Notes: generated by a model from the letters alone, not told the origin. DNA of 64,000 nt from Endozoicomonas sp. GU-1 (GCF_027366395.1 NZ_CP114771.1:4898001-4962000); one strand, 5' to 3'. Counted from the first letter of the stretch, positions 38,021 to 47,516 are shown. A program made the numbers and translations.

Positions 38021-38566
38021 GTGGGTTTGTTATTTCTTCAAACAACGTTAAACCATAAATACAACCGTGGCTTCACGCTTGTAGAGATGATGATCACGAT
38101 TGTCCTGATCGCCATCATGGTCAATCTGGTGATTCCCATCGGGCAGGTTGCTGAAGGGTTCAAGCTTGATTATGTGAATCAGCGGCTCTATGCCAGTGCG
38201 GTTCTGGCCAGAAGTGAAGCGATCAAGCGGGCTGAAACCGTCAGCGTCTGTCGCTCTACAACTGGCAGTGGCTGTCAGCCCGGGGTGAACTGGGCAGATG
38301 GCTGGATTGTTTTCGTTAACCGTAATGGCAACAACTATGTTGACTGGGGTGAAGAGGTTATTCGGGTTTATAACCCGGTCAGCAGCCCGGTTGAAATTCT
38401 GTGGCACAGCAATGCTGAGGTACTCAGTTTCAGACCCAGGGGGAGCGCAGTTCATCAGGGTGGGTTCACGTTATGTTCGGTGCCAAAAAGACCAGTGTTT
38501 CAGCGACTGGTGAATATTTCAGGATCAGGGTTGATTCGCAAGCGTGAGGGTGTGAATTGTTTATGA
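38021..38566 (+). CDS. Minor pseudopilin, FimT/FimU type (cluster 2)
   Basis: This is the first gene of a second minor-pilin operon. The 181-residue protein has a leader of about 17 residues ending YNRG before FTLVEMMITIVLIAIMVNL, with Glu at +5, then LYASAVLARSEAIKRAETVSVC, WADGWIVFVN and a C-terminal RKREGVNC, the FimT/FimU pattern; it is more canonical than the FimT of cluster 1. The start is GTG 38021, with AGGGA six bases before it. Its stop overlaps the next gene by four bases (ATGA). A 111-bp gap separates it from cluster 1, enough for its own promoter, but none is clear. Confidence 0.84.
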   Translation: MGLLFLQTTLNHKYNRGFTLVEMMITIVLIAIMVNLVIPIGQVAEGFKLDYVNQRLYASAVLARSEAIKRAETVSVCRSTTGSGCQPGVNWADGWIVFVNRNGNNYVDWGEEVIRVYNPVSSPVEILWHSNAEVLSFRPRGSAVHQGGFTLCSVPKRPVFQRLVNISGSGLIRKREGVNCL

Positions 38567-39159
38567 CCAACCATATCAATCCTGCCAATGCCAGCCCCGT
38601 AAATGCTGAACCAGGTTCCCTTTCGGTTGCGGCTTTTCACAAGACAGGAAGACAGCCCGGGCCTTTGCGGCAAAAAGGGATCGGTATTGTTGAAGTCATG
38701 GTCGGTGTGCTGATTTTTGCCGGTGGCGTAATCGCGGTTACTGGTATGCAAAGTCAGGCCATTCGAGCGAATCATGACGCTATCCAGCGATCCCAGGCCG
38801 TATGGATGGTGAATGCCGCTGCTGAGGTAATGAGGCTAAACCCGGCCGGGCTGGCAAACTCTGCTTATCAGAGAGAATCATCAAACGCCTCCGCCAATTT
38901 GGGTTCCTACTGCCAGGCACCTCCTCCCCGTTGTATTGGTACCACATGTAATGCTGATCAAATGGCGGCGTTTGATATTCATGGTTTGATGTGCGGCAGT
39001 GCCAATATCGTGATCGAACCGAGAATCGACATCAGCTGTGATGGCTCCTGTTTGCCGACGGATAAAGTCAGGGTCCTGATTTCCTGGGCCGCAAGGGGAA
39101 CGGAAAAAGGTGTTCTTGGGGATCGTCAGCAGGTTGAATTCAGGTACGTCAGGAATTGA
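38563..39159 (+). CDS. Minor pilin PilV type (cluster 2)
   Basis: A second PilV-like minor pilin. The 198-residue protein (ATG 38563) has an unusually long leader of about 43 residues ending RQKG before IGIVEVMVGVLIFAGGVIAV, with Glu at +5. The post-helix segment RANHDAIQRSQAVWMVNAAAEVMRLNP and a Cys-rich middle (YCQAPPPRCIGTTC) followed by ADQMAAFDIHGLMC are PilV-like. The C-terminal strand VRVLISWAARGTEKG agrees. It shares only the general fold with pilV of cluster 1, so the clusters are not a recent duplication. pilW of this cluster follows after three bases. Confidence 0.82.
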   Translation: MTNHINPANASPVNAEPGSLSVAAFHKTGRQPGPLRQKGIGIVEVMVGVLIFAGGVIAVTGMQSQAIRANHDAIQRSQAVWMVNAAAEVMRLNPAGLANSAYQRESSNASANLGSYCQAPPPRCIGTTCNADQMAAFDIHGLMCGSANIVIEPRIDISCDGSCLPTDKVRVLISWAARGTEKGVLGDRQQVEFRYVRN

Positions 39160-39162
39160 ACA

Positions 39163-39951
39163 ATGCCCAATATAATTCATCATCAAAAGGGGTTCAGCAT
39201 TGTAGAAATGATGCTGGCCTTTCTTATGGGGCTGATAGTCGCAGGCAGTGCTTTACAGTTAATGGTGAACAATAGTCGCTCCGCCAGTGTGAATGAGTTT
39301 ATTGCCACAGCCCAGGAAAACGGACGTCATAGTCTCTATATCATGAGTACTGAGTTTCGTAGAGCCGGCTTCAGATCCGAGATTGGAGCAGGCTCAATAC
39401 AACCTTTCTACCTGGGAAGATGCGAAGGGGGGGCGACCTGTACGATTGAAGGTGGTGGTACCAACAGTGACAGAGTGGCGATTCAATATGAGCCCGTGCC
39501 AAATCGTGATAATGGTCAACTTCAGGACTGTACCGGAGCAACCGTTGTCCCGGGGGCATTGACAGCAGACGTCTATTTTGTAGCACCGGACCATGCAAAC
39601 GATCACATCAGCACCCTGTTTTGCCGTGGTTATGATCCATTAACGGGAACTCCACGGGGGAATGCCCAGGCACTGGTTCAGGGTGTGGAGCGATTGCAGG
39701 CACTTTATGGGATTGCACCGGCGGGGGAGTCAAGTATTAACCAGTATGTGACAGCCTCTGGGGTGGCAGACTGGCGACAGGTTTTAGGCATTCGTGTTGG
39801 CGTGCTGGTCAGTGCTGGAAAGGAGTCACGTATTTTTGATAGAAGGTCCAGAACCTATAACCTGCTCGATAGTGGCAGTTTGACAATGGATGATCAGACG
39901 CCCAGGTACATGTACAGCACAGCCATCCGTTTGAATAATGCTGGATTTTAG
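39163..39951 (+). CDS. Minor pilin PilW type (cluster 2)
   Basis: A PilW-like minor pilin of 262 residues, about 90 shorter than the cluster 1 protein. The leader PNIIHHQKG precedes [18 protein letters not shown], with Glu at +5. The block [27 protein letters not shown] corresponds to the conserved PilW 'QENGR' segment, and [13 protein letters not shown] to the GVEDLQ region of PilW, followed by [15 protein letters not shown]. The shorter central domain accounts for the size difference. It is in one operon with its neighbours on both sides. Confidence 0.83.
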   Translation: MPNIIHHQKGFSIVEMMLAFLMGLIVAGSALQLMVNNSRSASVNEFIATAQENGRHSLYIMSTEFRRAGFRSEIGAGSIQPFYLGRCEGGATCTIEGGGTNSDRVAIQYEPVPNRDNGQLQDCTGATVVPGALTADVYFVAPDHANDHISTLFCRGYDPLTGTPRGNAQALVQGVERLQALYGIAPAGESSINQYVTASGVADWRQVLGIRVGVLVSAGKESRIFDRRSRTYNLLDSGSLTMDDQTPRYMYSTAIRLNNAGF

Positions 39952-39983
39952 GAGGCTGTCCGAGAGCTCCGGAGAGAGAACCG

Positions 39984-40385
39984 ATGAATAAGGTTAATAA
40001 AGGTTTCACCTTGATTGAACTGATGATTGTTGTGGCCATTATTGGTATTTTGGCAAGCATTATGCTGCCCAGCTATCGGCAATATGTCACCGAATCAAAA
40101 AGAGGTGAGGGTGCTGCCATGCTGTTGAACGTCATGCAGCAGCAGGAACGGTATTACACTGAGATGTTGAGATACACTGCCAATCTGGCCGATTTAGGGT
40201 TTGACACCACAAGCCCTGTAGAGTCTGAAACTGGTACTTACCAGATACAGGCCGCTCAGTGTGGTTCAGACTCCCTGGAGCGCTGCGTGCAGTTAACTGC
40301 TGTTGCCCAGGGTTTGCAGGCAGAAGATGGCAATATGACTTTGGACAGCCGCGGAGCACGAACACCTCAAAGCCACTGGCGATGA
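39984..40385 (+). CDS. Minor pilin PilE type (cluster 2)
   Basis: A 133-residue PilE-like pilin with a seven-residue leader (MNKVNKG) and a textbook mature N-terminus [19 protein letters not shown], then [16 protein letters not shown] and the helix [19 protein letters not shown]. The C-terminal domain has a cysteine pair ([10 protein letters not shown]) and ends GARTPQSHW, matching PilE proteins that end near Trp. In this cluster it precedes, rather than follows, the PilX-like gene, and there is no pilY1 between them. A 140-bp gap separates it from that gene. Confidence 0.87.
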   Translation: MNKVNKGFTLIELMIVVAIIGILASIMLPSYRQYVTESKRGEGAAMLLNVMQQQERYYTEMLRYTANLADLGFDTTSPVESETGTYQIQAAQCGSDSLERCVQLTAVAQGLQAEDGNMTLDSRGARTPQSHWR

Positions 40386-40525
40386 TGTTAGCAAGATGTC
40401 GGCAGGTAGATGATTTGCAATAACCCGTTTGGAATTTCACTGATGAAAAAGCTCGATGGATATTATGTGGCAGAATGATCAGTCGATAGCACCATTTGAA
40501 GACCTCATTAATACGGGCTGTCATT

Positions 40526-41002
40526 ATGGAAAGCGGTTCAGAGCAACGCAAGCAGACGGGTTCTTTTTTATTAATCGTTATGATTGTCATGCTTGTTATG
40601 ACGTTTTCCGGTCTTATGGTTATGGAAACAGCATTGCTGGAAGAAGTAACTGTAGGCAATGAACAGCGAACCATTGAGGTATATCAGGTTGCCTTCAATG
40701 AGTTGGAAAGCCAATTTTCCTACCTGGATGCCAATCCCGTACATTTCCGTAACGCCTTCACCGCGAAGCAGGAAACTCTGTCTCCTATTGTTAATCCGGG
40801 TGGGTGTAACAATGCAGTTGGAATATGTCAGAGGGTTACACTCAGGTATGTTTCCAATACCCTTCCTCCCCCCGGATTTGACATTGCTAAATTCATTGGC
40901 CGTGTTTATGAGTTAGACAGCATAGCTACGCTCAATGGTAACGGAGCCAGTTCAAGCCAGACTATGGGGATTATCTTCGTTGATACATTACCAGGAAGCT
41001 AA
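40526..41002 (+). CDS. Minor pilin PilX type (cluster 2), stop supplied by a MITE
   Basis: A PilX-like protein of 158 residues. The leader MESGSEQRKQTG precedes SFLLIVMIVMLVMTFSGLM (no Glu at +5, as in PilX/GspK proteins), and ETALLEEVTVGNEQRTIEVYQVAFNELE matches the PilX helix. It lacks much of the C-terminal domain seen in the cluster 1 PilX (205 residues). The stop codon TAA at 41000-41002 is formed by the TA duplication and the first base of an inserted MITE, so the original C-terminus may have been longer. No good ribosome binding site is visible before ATG 40526; TTG 40496 is an alternative. Confidence 0.75.
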   Translation: MESGSEQRKQTGSFLLIVMIVMLVMTFSGLMVMETALLEEVTVGNEQRTIEVYQVAFNELESQFSYLDANPVHFRNAFTAKQETLSPIVNPGGCNNAVGICQRVTLRYVSNTLPPPGFDIAKFIGRVYELDSIATLNGNGASSSQTMGIIFVDTLPGS

Positions 41003-41167
41003 CCCGGATATTTCATAAACTGCCCCGAATCTCGCGTAGGAATTTGTCGCTCTAAGGGATTTTGTGAGGGAGCGCCGTACCGGGGAGTACGGTCGACTGA
41101 ACACAACTCCCTTAGAGCGGCAAAGGACAAGCGAGAGCGGAAGCACGTTTATGAAATATCCGGGTTA
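41000..41167. mobile_element. MITE-like element with 20-bp inverted ends and TA duplication
   Basis: The first 20 bases at 41001-41020 (AACCCGGATATTTCATAAAC) recur exactly inverted at 41147-41166. Taking the ends as ACCCGG/CCGGGT leaves TA on both sides (41000-41001 and 41166-41167), the target duplication of IS630/Tc1-mariner elements. Inside lie further inverted segments (CTCTAAGGGA near 41051 and TCCCTTAGAG near 41107) and no open reading frame of note, so it is a nonautonomous element. It overlaps the stop codon of the preceding pilin gene. Confidence 0.8.
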
Positions 41168-41188
41168 AGGGCTTCTGCGTTTGGAAGC

Positions 41189-41761
41189 TTAGGCCAACAG
41201 ATCCTGAATCAGACGCTCTTCATTTTTCCACCGTATTGGTTCCGGTGATGTAACTGGCCGCATCGGAAAGCAAAAATGCGGCAGCATTGGCAAACTCTTC
41301 AGGCTTGCCGTAACGCCCCATGGGAATAGCTGACTCGGCCGCTTTTCGAACTTTGCCCGGGCTGGTATCAGACCGTTGCGCCAGGAACATGTTCAGGGCT
41401 TTGATTCGATCCGTATTGATGGAGCCCGGAATCAGATTGTTGATGCGGATATTGTATTGCGCCAAGTCGGTTGCGAGTGTTTTTACCAGACTGTTGACGC
41501 CTGAACGCATGACATTACTCATCACCAGAATATCGATGGGTTCCTTTACGGCGGAGGAGGTCAGGGTAAGAATGCTGCCGCCGTTTACTTTAAGCGCCGG
41601 CAGCGTTGCCCTGATCAGTCGTATGGCGCTCATCAGCGTCAATTCAAAAGCAGCCTGCCAGGCTTGATCATCAAACTCTTCAAAGAAACCCGGTGCCGGG
41701 CCTCCGGCATTGATGACCAGTCCATCGATATGAAAACTTTGTTTTGAATACCAAGATCCAT
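41189..41761 (-). pseudogene. Short-chain dehydrogenase/reductase, decayed
   Basis: Remnant of an SDR oxidoreductase. A CAGGAG ribosome binding site and ATG at 41761 open a proper N-terminus (MDLGIQNKV) that should lead into the nucleotide-binding TGxxxGxG segment, but about 75-80 residues are missing and the sequence jumps, in another frame, to IDGLVINAGGPAPGFFEEFD. The catalytic Ser (LTLTSSAVKEP) follows; the usual YxxxK site is altered (LVMSNVMRSGV), so catalysis is unlikely. RINNLIPGSINTDR and SYITGTNTV then follow, where an A5 run at about 41224-41228 causes a second frame change; the restored end is about NEERLIQDLLA, stop at 41189. The deletion shows real decay. It is downstream of zapE on the same strand. 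Confidence 0.8.
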
Positions 41762-41794
41762 ACGATGAAACTCCTGTATTTATTTTCGACGCGC

Positions 41795-42889
41795 TTATGG
41801 CTTGTGAGGCCGGGCAAGATACTCTGTAGACTGCATCTCCTGCAGACGACTGCGCGTTCTCTTGAACTCAAACGACAGAGCACCACTGGCATAGAGTGCT
41901 TCAAGATGAACTTCACTGGATAAAATAAGTTTTACGCCACGGTCATAGAACTCGTCAATCAGATTGATGAAGCGGCGGGCCTGATCATTCCGGTTGGCAT
42001 CAAACTGAGGGACATCCTGAACAATGACTGAATGGTACAGGCAGGCAAGCTCGATATAGTCATTCTGGCTGCGGGGGCCATCGCACAGATCCGTAAAGGT
42101 AAACCAGGCCACATCTCTGCCTGACTTTACGGTGTTGATCGGGCGTCCTGATATTTCGATGCTCTGGCCCGACTCAATATGTTCCGGGTCAGCAGCCAGC
42201 TCTGAAAATATCCGCTCCAGCTTTTCATGGTTGGCCTTATTGAGGGGCCAATAGTAGGTTTCAGCTTTTTCCAGAAGACGCAGGCGATAGTCAATATTGC
42301 CATCAACATTCACCACCAGGGTGTGCTTTTTTATCAGGTCGATGGCCGGAAGGAAACGGGCCCTTTGCAGTCCATCCCTGTAGAGAAGGTCGGGGTCCAC
42401 ATTCGATGTGGCGACCAGGGTGACGCCCCGCTGAAACAGTTGATCCATTAAACCGGCCAGGATCATGGCGTCCGTGATGTCGGAAACAAAGAACTCATCA
42501 AAGCAGATGATCCTTGCTTCTTTGGAAAGACGTTCAGCGACGCTTGATAGCGGGTTTTTCTGTCCCTCCAGTGTCTTAAGCTCGGCATGCACCCGGCGCA
42601 TAAAGTGGTGGAAGTGCATGCGCAGCTTATCCTGAAAGGGCAGGCAGTGATAAAAGGTGTCCATCAGCCAGGTTTTACCCCGGCCAACGCCCCCCCAGAA
42701 ATAGAGGCCACGTAACGGCTCACGAGGCTTGCCGAGGGCACCTTTGATCTTCTTGAGGAGTGATCCCCCGGGTGGCTGGATCAGCTGTTCATAGAGGTTT
42801 TGCAAGTGTTTTACCGCCTCAGCCTGGGCGGGGTCCCTGCTAAAACCTTTTTGGGTGATATCCCTGTGATAACAAGCTTGCGGGGTCAT
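41795..42889 (-). CDS. zapE: Cell division protein ZapE (AFG1-like ATPase)
   Basis: ZapE is an AFG1-family P-loop ATPase that associates with the Z-ring in gammaproteobacteria. The protein (364 residues from ATG 42889) has the family start 'YHRDI...G...DPAQAEAVKHLQNLY', Walker A GGVGRGKTWLMD, then MHFHHFMRRVH, Walker B IICFDEFFVSDITDAM, the sensor ATSNVDPDLLYRDGLQRARFLPAI and the C-terminal RRFINLIDEFYDRGVKLILSSEV. A TTG at 42895 is an alternative start. It is divergent from zapG, the neighbour it has in many gammaproteobacteria, although here rplM-rpsI lie 14 kb away. Confidence 0.92.
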   Translation of the reverse strand: MTPQACYHRDITQKGFSRDPAQAEAVKHLQNLYEQLIQPPGGSLLKKIKGALGKPREPLRGLYFWGGVGRGKTWLMDTFYHCLPFQDKLRMHFHHFMRRVHAELKTLEGQKNPLSSVAERLSKEARIICFDEFFVSDITDAMILAGLMDQLFQRGVTLVATSNVDPDLLYRDGLQRARFLPAIDLIKKHTLVVNVDGNIDYRLRLLEKAETYYWPLNKANHEKLERIFSELAADPEHIESGQSIEISGRPINTVKSGRDVAWFTFTDLCDGPRSQNDYIELACLYHSVIVQDVPQFDANRNDQARRFINLIDEFYDRGVKLILSSEVHLEALYASGALSFEFKRTRSRLQEMQSTEYLARPHKP

Positions 42890-43242
42890 AATCAAATACT
42901 GGATAAAGGAGCGCTGCTTATTGTTTTCATATTTGCCAACGGGGCAAAAGCTGTCAATGTAACTGGACTACGGTCAGGTGGCAAGGCTTGCTGAACTGAA
43001 CCTTTTCAGGCCGGGTTCGGTCATCATAGGCTTTGATGTTCTTTTATCACTCTTTGACGAAAGCAACTATACAAAGTAAGCGGTGGACAAAGTCTGTGGG
43101 TTTTGCTCGAATCTGGCTTTTGTCGGTATGGGCTAGGCCAACTTCAATGGAATCTATACAATCTGTTTATAGGCAGGTGCTAAAGCACATGGCGTTGTGA
43201 TTTAATGACAAGGGCGCGGGCCCCACTGAGTGAGGCGATACT
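42890..43242. other. Intergenic region between divergent zapE and zapG
   Basis: A 353-bp gap that should hold the promoters of both genes. I saw no consensus promoter, repeat or small gene. GAGG at about 43229 is the ribosome binding site for zapG. Confidence 0.5.
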
Positions 43243-43728
43243 GTGGAAAACATGAACGTACTTTGGTTTATCGGTAGTCTGGCGTTTCTGACGGGGATTC
43301 TGTGTGGTGCGCTCGTTTACCATTTACTGTCCGGTGCAAAATCCCGTAACGGCAGGCTGGAGAGCCAGCTGGATGAACTTCAGCAGGAATTCAAAGAGTA
43401 CCAGGAGCGTGTGGGAGATCACTTCACCACATCAGCCCACCTGATCAATAAACTGACCGATACCTACCGGGATGTCCATGAGCATCTGGCCAATGGTGCA
43501 GAAGCGCTCTGTAAGGATGAAGAAGTCCGCAACCGGCTTGGCGACTCCCTGTTAAGCAGTAACGCACTGCTGTCCGGGAAGATTCATAAGCGTCGTAATG
43601 AACGCACGCCACCCCTGGAGCAGCCCAAGGACTATGCGCCTAAATCCTGCCCTGATGAACAGGGAGCGTTGGCTGAAGAGTATGGTTACGGTGAGTCTGC
43701 GAAAGAAGGAACCACCACCGATAAATAA
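43243..43728 (+). CDS. zapG: ZapG / YhcB family inner-membrane protein (DUF1043)
   Basis: YhcB/ZapG is a small membrane-anchored coiled-coil protein that links cell division and envelope growth. The 161-residue protein has one N-terminal membrane helix (VLWFIGSLAFLTGILCGALVYHLL), then a long charged coiled coil, and the family motif FKEYQERVGDHFTTSAHLINKLTDTYRDVHEHLANGAE. The start is GTG 43243, spaced eight bases from AGG; ATG 43252 is an alternative. The C-terminal tail is Pro/Glu-rich and unstructured. Its location next to zapE supports the call. Confidence 0.9.
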   Translation: MENMNVLWFIGSLAFLTGILCGALVYHLLSGAKSRNGRLESQLDELQQEFKEYQERVGDHFTTSAHLINKLTDTYRDVHEHLANGAEALCKDEEVRNRLGDSLLSSNALLSGKIHKRRNERTPPLEQPKDYAPKSCPDEQGALAEEYGYGESAKEGTTTDK

Positions 43729-43737
43729 ACGGTGACA

Positions 43738-43765
43738 TACAGGCTTCCTGTCGAGGAAGCCTGTA
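43738..43765. terminator. Hairpin between convergent zapG and trxB
   Basis: A perfect 12-base stem, TACAGGCTTCCT, loop GTCG, AGGAAGCCTGTA, in the 47-bp gap between the convergent ends. No strong T run follows, so it may act as a bidirectional barrier or mRNA-stabilising hairpin. Confidence 0.6.
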
Positions 43766-43775
43766 GCAACTCTAT

Positions 43776-44831
<1,056 letters not shown>

Positions 44832-44922
44832 CTATTGCAGAAGAGCCCAAGAGAAGAAAACAAGAGAAATAGCTGTTGCTGGTGTAATATTTCGGTTTCT
44901 GGCAAGCATTAACAATAAAGTG

Positions 44923-45656
44923 ATGATACATAACACCCCTGTATCAGGCCCCGGTTACTTTATCCGGGGACTGAAAATGATTTTACTGCCACAATTGCGA
45001 TGGTTTGTTTTGATTCCGCTGGTCATTAATATCCTGGTGTTTTCCGGGATTATTTATTGGGCATCGGGCCATTTCTCTCTGTGGATGGAGCAACTCACCG
45101 GCTGGATGCCAGAGTGGCTGGCGTTTCTGGAGTATCTGCTATGGCCGCTGTTTTTCTGGCCCTGGCGGCCGTGATGTTTTTTACCTTCACCATTATCGGG
45201 AATTTTATTGCGGCCCCGTTTAATGCACTGCTGGCGGAAAAAGTGCAGCGAATGGAAGGCGCAGAGCTGCCTGATCTTAAATTGTCTGACTGGCTGACAA
45301 TTGTGCCGAGAAGTATTGGCCGGGAGTTGCGCAAACTGTTGTATTTCCTGCCCCGGGCAATTGTGCTGCTGATACTGTCTTTTGTTCCGGTGCTGGGACT
45401 AGTGTTGTGGTTTTTATTCAATGGCTGGATGATGGCTATCCAGTACTGTGACTATGCAGCGGATAACCGGGGTGTCTCATTTTCCGACATGTTATCACGA
45501 TTGAAACCGAAGCTATCAACGTCGTGGCCTTTTGGTGCGGTTGTTAACCTGGCCATGTTGATACCGTTGATCAATTTGCTGATTATTCCCGCTGCGGTCG
45601 TTGGTGCAACGCTGTTGTGGGAACGGGAAATAGAGCAGCCTGTGACCGCAGGCTGA
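44923..45656 (+). CDS. cysZ: Sulfate transporter CysZ-type, frameshifted
   Basis: CysZ is an inner-membrane sulfate/sulfite permease for cysteine synthesis. The first frame, from ATG 44923, gives SGPGYFIRGLKMILLPQLRWFVLIPLVINI and reads to LEYLLWPLFF; it then runs into a stop. The rest (VMFFTFTIIGNFIAAPFNALLAEKVQ, LRKLLYFLPRAIVLLILSFVPV, LFNGWMMAIQYCDYAADN) is in the other frame. Adding one T to the T5 run at 45151-45155 joins them into a protein of about 244 residues, the normal CysZ length. Since both halves are well conserved, the break is either a sequencing error or a very recent mutation. The upstream region divergent from trxB should hold its promoter. An in-frame extension to 44800 lacks homology. 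Confidence 0.85.
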
Positions 45657-45689
45657 TGGGATCTTTTATATAGGCAAGGAGTGGGTTTA

Positions 45690-46031
45690 ATGAGTTGTCT
45701 TTTCTGTAAAATTGCTGAGGGCGATATTCCCGCAGATAAAGTATTTGAAGATGATCAGGTGGTGGCCTTCAGGGATATTAACCCGGCGGCTCCAACCCAT
45801 ATTCTGGTCATTCCCAAAAAGCACATTGCGACCATGAATGATGCCGTAGCAGAAGACCAGTCACTGCTGGGCAAGATGATGCTGGTGGCAAAAGACATCG
45901 CGGCCAGCGAAGGGGTAAGTGAGGATGGTTTTCGCTTGGCCGTGAATACCAACAGCCATGGTGGGCAGTCGGTGTACCATATACACCTGCATTTGCTGGC
46001 GGGACGTCAAATGCAGTGGCCGCCGGGCTGA
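45690..46031 (+). CDS. hinT: HIT family hydrolase (HinT-like)
   Basis: A small histidine-triad nucleotide hydrolase, probably a purine nucleoside phosphoramidase. The 113-residue protein begins SCLFCKIAEGDIPADKVFEDD, has FRDINPAAPTHILVIPKKHI and ends with the triad VYHIHLHLLAGRQMQWPPG, the diagnostic His-x-His-x-His with an adjacent His nearby. I used ATG 45690 with AAGGAG about nine bases upstream; the GTG at 45681 lies too close to that site. A large inverted repeat follows between it and the convergent osmC-like gene. Confidence 0.94.
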   Translation: MSCLFCKIAEGDIPADKVFEDDQVVAFRDINPAAPTHILVIPKKHIATMNDAVAEDQSLLGKMMLVAKDIAASEGVSEDGFRLAVNTNSHGGQSVYHIHLHLLAGRQMQWPPG

Positions 46032-46074
46032 TTGTGAGCCATAGAGGTTTTGCGTAGGGCCTTAAAAAGAAGGG

Positions 46075-46174
46075 AACCACAAAGGCACAAAGACACAAAG
46101 CTTTTTCTGGGCTTGCCTGGTTCAGGCTCAGCAAACAAAAAAGGCTTCCTTTGTGTCTTCGTGCCTTTGTGGTT
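46075..46174. repeat. Long inverted repeat (26-bp arms) between convergent genes
   Basis: The arm at 46075-46100 (AACCACAAAGGCACAAAGAC and on to ACAAAG) is repeated inverted at 46149-46174 with one mismatch, with a 48-bp spacer. The arms carry on less perfectly (AAGCTTTTT / AAAAAAGGCTT). It lies between the ends of hinT and the osmC-like gene, so it could act as a terminator on both strands, or be an intergenic repeat unit of the type that ends in CCACAAAGGCAC, which I recall from other genomes. Confidence 0.85.
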
Positions 46175-46182
46175 TGAATCCT

Positions 46183-46596
46183 CTATTCGGTTTCGATAAT
46201 CTCGTAGCTGTGGGTGATTTCAACACCACCTTTGCCCAGCATATGGGCAACCGAGCAGTATTTTTCGGCGGATAAGTTTACGGCACGTTCCACCTGGGAT
46301 GCTTTGATCTTGCTGCCTTTCACCACAAAAGACAGATGTATTCTGGTAAATACAGCGGGAATGGCATCAGCGCGTTCGGATTCAATGTCCACATGGCAGC
46401 TGGTCACTTTCTGACGCGCTTTTTCCAGGATATTGACCACGTCCACCGAAGAGCACCCACCTAAACCCATCAACACCATCTCCATGGGGCTCGGTGCGCT
46501 CTTCTGGTGTTTATCGGCATCCATAACGATGGAGTTGCCACTGTCGGTCAGTCCCAGAAAACGCTGGTTATCAACCCACTTGACTTGTGCCTTCAT
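46183..46596 (-). CDS. OsmC family protein (YhfA-like)
   Basis: A 137-residue protein of the OsmC/Ohr superfamily, peroxide-reducing enzymes with two reactive cysteines. It has MDADKHQKSAPSPMEMVLMGLGGCSSVDVV, with the first Cys at about 48, and AVNLSAEKYCSVAHMLGK, with the second at about 112, spaced as in the OsmC fold, and ends EITHSYEI. It is closer to the YhfA subgroup than to Ohr. It is divergent from the crp/vfr-like gene; in Pseudomonas an OsmC-like gene lies next to vfr too. Physiological substrate unknown. Confidence 0.9.
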   Translation of the reverse strand: MKAQVKWVDNQRFLGLTDSGNSIVMDADKHQKSAPSPMEMVLMGLGGCSSVDVVNILEKARQKVTSCHVDIESERADAIPAVFTRIHLSFVVKGSKIKASQVERAVNLSAEKYCSVAHMLGKGGVEITHSYEIIETE

Positions 46597-46781
46597 TTGA
46601 AATTCCTGTTCTCGTTTGACTGTTTCTATTTGCGGGCAATTCTAAAGCCTTTGCATCAAAACAGCTATTCAATCAGAATTCTGTATTCTTCGTAACAGCA
46701 TCCATTCATCGAATAGTGCCAAGACATTCAAGAAAAGTTTGCGGTATGATGTGACCAAAACAAGGCAGTTGTGGTGAAAAG

Positions 46782-47435
46782 ATGTTGGCAAAGAATTTAC
46801 CTGTCAGACCAGCCTCCGGTGTAAAACACTTTTTGTCTGTTTTTTTGGACATGTGCTCCCGGAAAAACTATCCGGCCAGAAGTACCATACTCTGTGCCGG
46901 TGATACTTCAGAGACCCTTTATTACATCGTCAAGGGTGCTGTATCCGTGGTTATCGAAGACGATGATGGTCGTGAGATGATCGTTGCCTATCTGAATCAG
47001 GGGGACTTTTTTGGAGAAATGGGTCTTTTCGACGAGGGTCAGCAGGAACGCAGTGCCTGGGTTAAGGCCAAGACCGCCTGTGAGGTAGCGGAAATCAGTT
47101 ACCAACAGTTCAGGGATCTGGTGCAGAAAGAACCCGAGATTCTGATGATGCTGTCTGGTCAGATGGCTGCCCGTTTGAAGGATACCACCCGGAAGATGGG
47201 GGATCTGGCATTTCTCGATGTGACCGGCCGGGTGGCCAGAACGTTGCTGGATTTATGCCGTCAACCCGATGCCATGACGCATCCTGATGGGATGCAGATC
47301 AAAATAACCCGTCAGGAAATTGGTCGTATTGTCGGTTGCTCCCGTGAAATGGTTGGGCGGGTTCTGAAAAGCCTTGAAGCCCAGGGGCTTGTTTCGGTAA
47401 AAGGAAAAACCATGGTGGTGTTTGGCACCCGTTAG
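46782..47435 (+). CDS. vfr: Cyclic-AMP receptor protein, Crp/Vfr type
   Basis: A global transcription regulator that binds DNA when loaded with cAMP. The 217-residue protein has a cyclic-nucleotide domain with the phosphate-binding cassette [21 protein letters not shown] (the Arg-Ser pair of the cAMP pocket), a dimer helix, and a C-terminal helix-turn-helix [28 protein letters not shown]. Length and sequence are close to Vfr of Pseudomonas and Crp of E. coli. It is preceded by the divergent osmC-like gene and followed by sodC on the same strand. In Pseudomonas, Vfr controls type IV pili and virulence, so it could influence the pilin operons here; this is inference. Confidence 0.93.
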   Translation: MLAKNLPVRPASGVKHFLSVFLDMCSRKNYPARSTILCAGDTSETLYYIVKGAVSVVIEDDDGREMIVAYLNQGDFFGEMGLFDEGQQERSAWVKAKTACEVAEISYQQFRDLVQKEPEILMMLSGQMAARLKDTTRKMGDLAFLDVTGRVARTLLDLCRQPDAMTHPDGMQIKITRQEIGRIVGCSREMVGRVLKSLEAQGLVSVKGKTMVVFGTR

Positions 47436-47516
47436 AAGAGCCGTAACAATCAACCCTTGCTGAGTGTCATTGGAACCTATACTGAGGCTTATATGTTTTC
47501 TCAGGGGTTTCATAAC

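Noticed and set aside
46740-46782. TGTGA half-site before the crp/vfr gene as autoregulatory site
   Set aside because: The sequence TGTGACCAAAACAAGG has no matching TCACA half at the correct distance.
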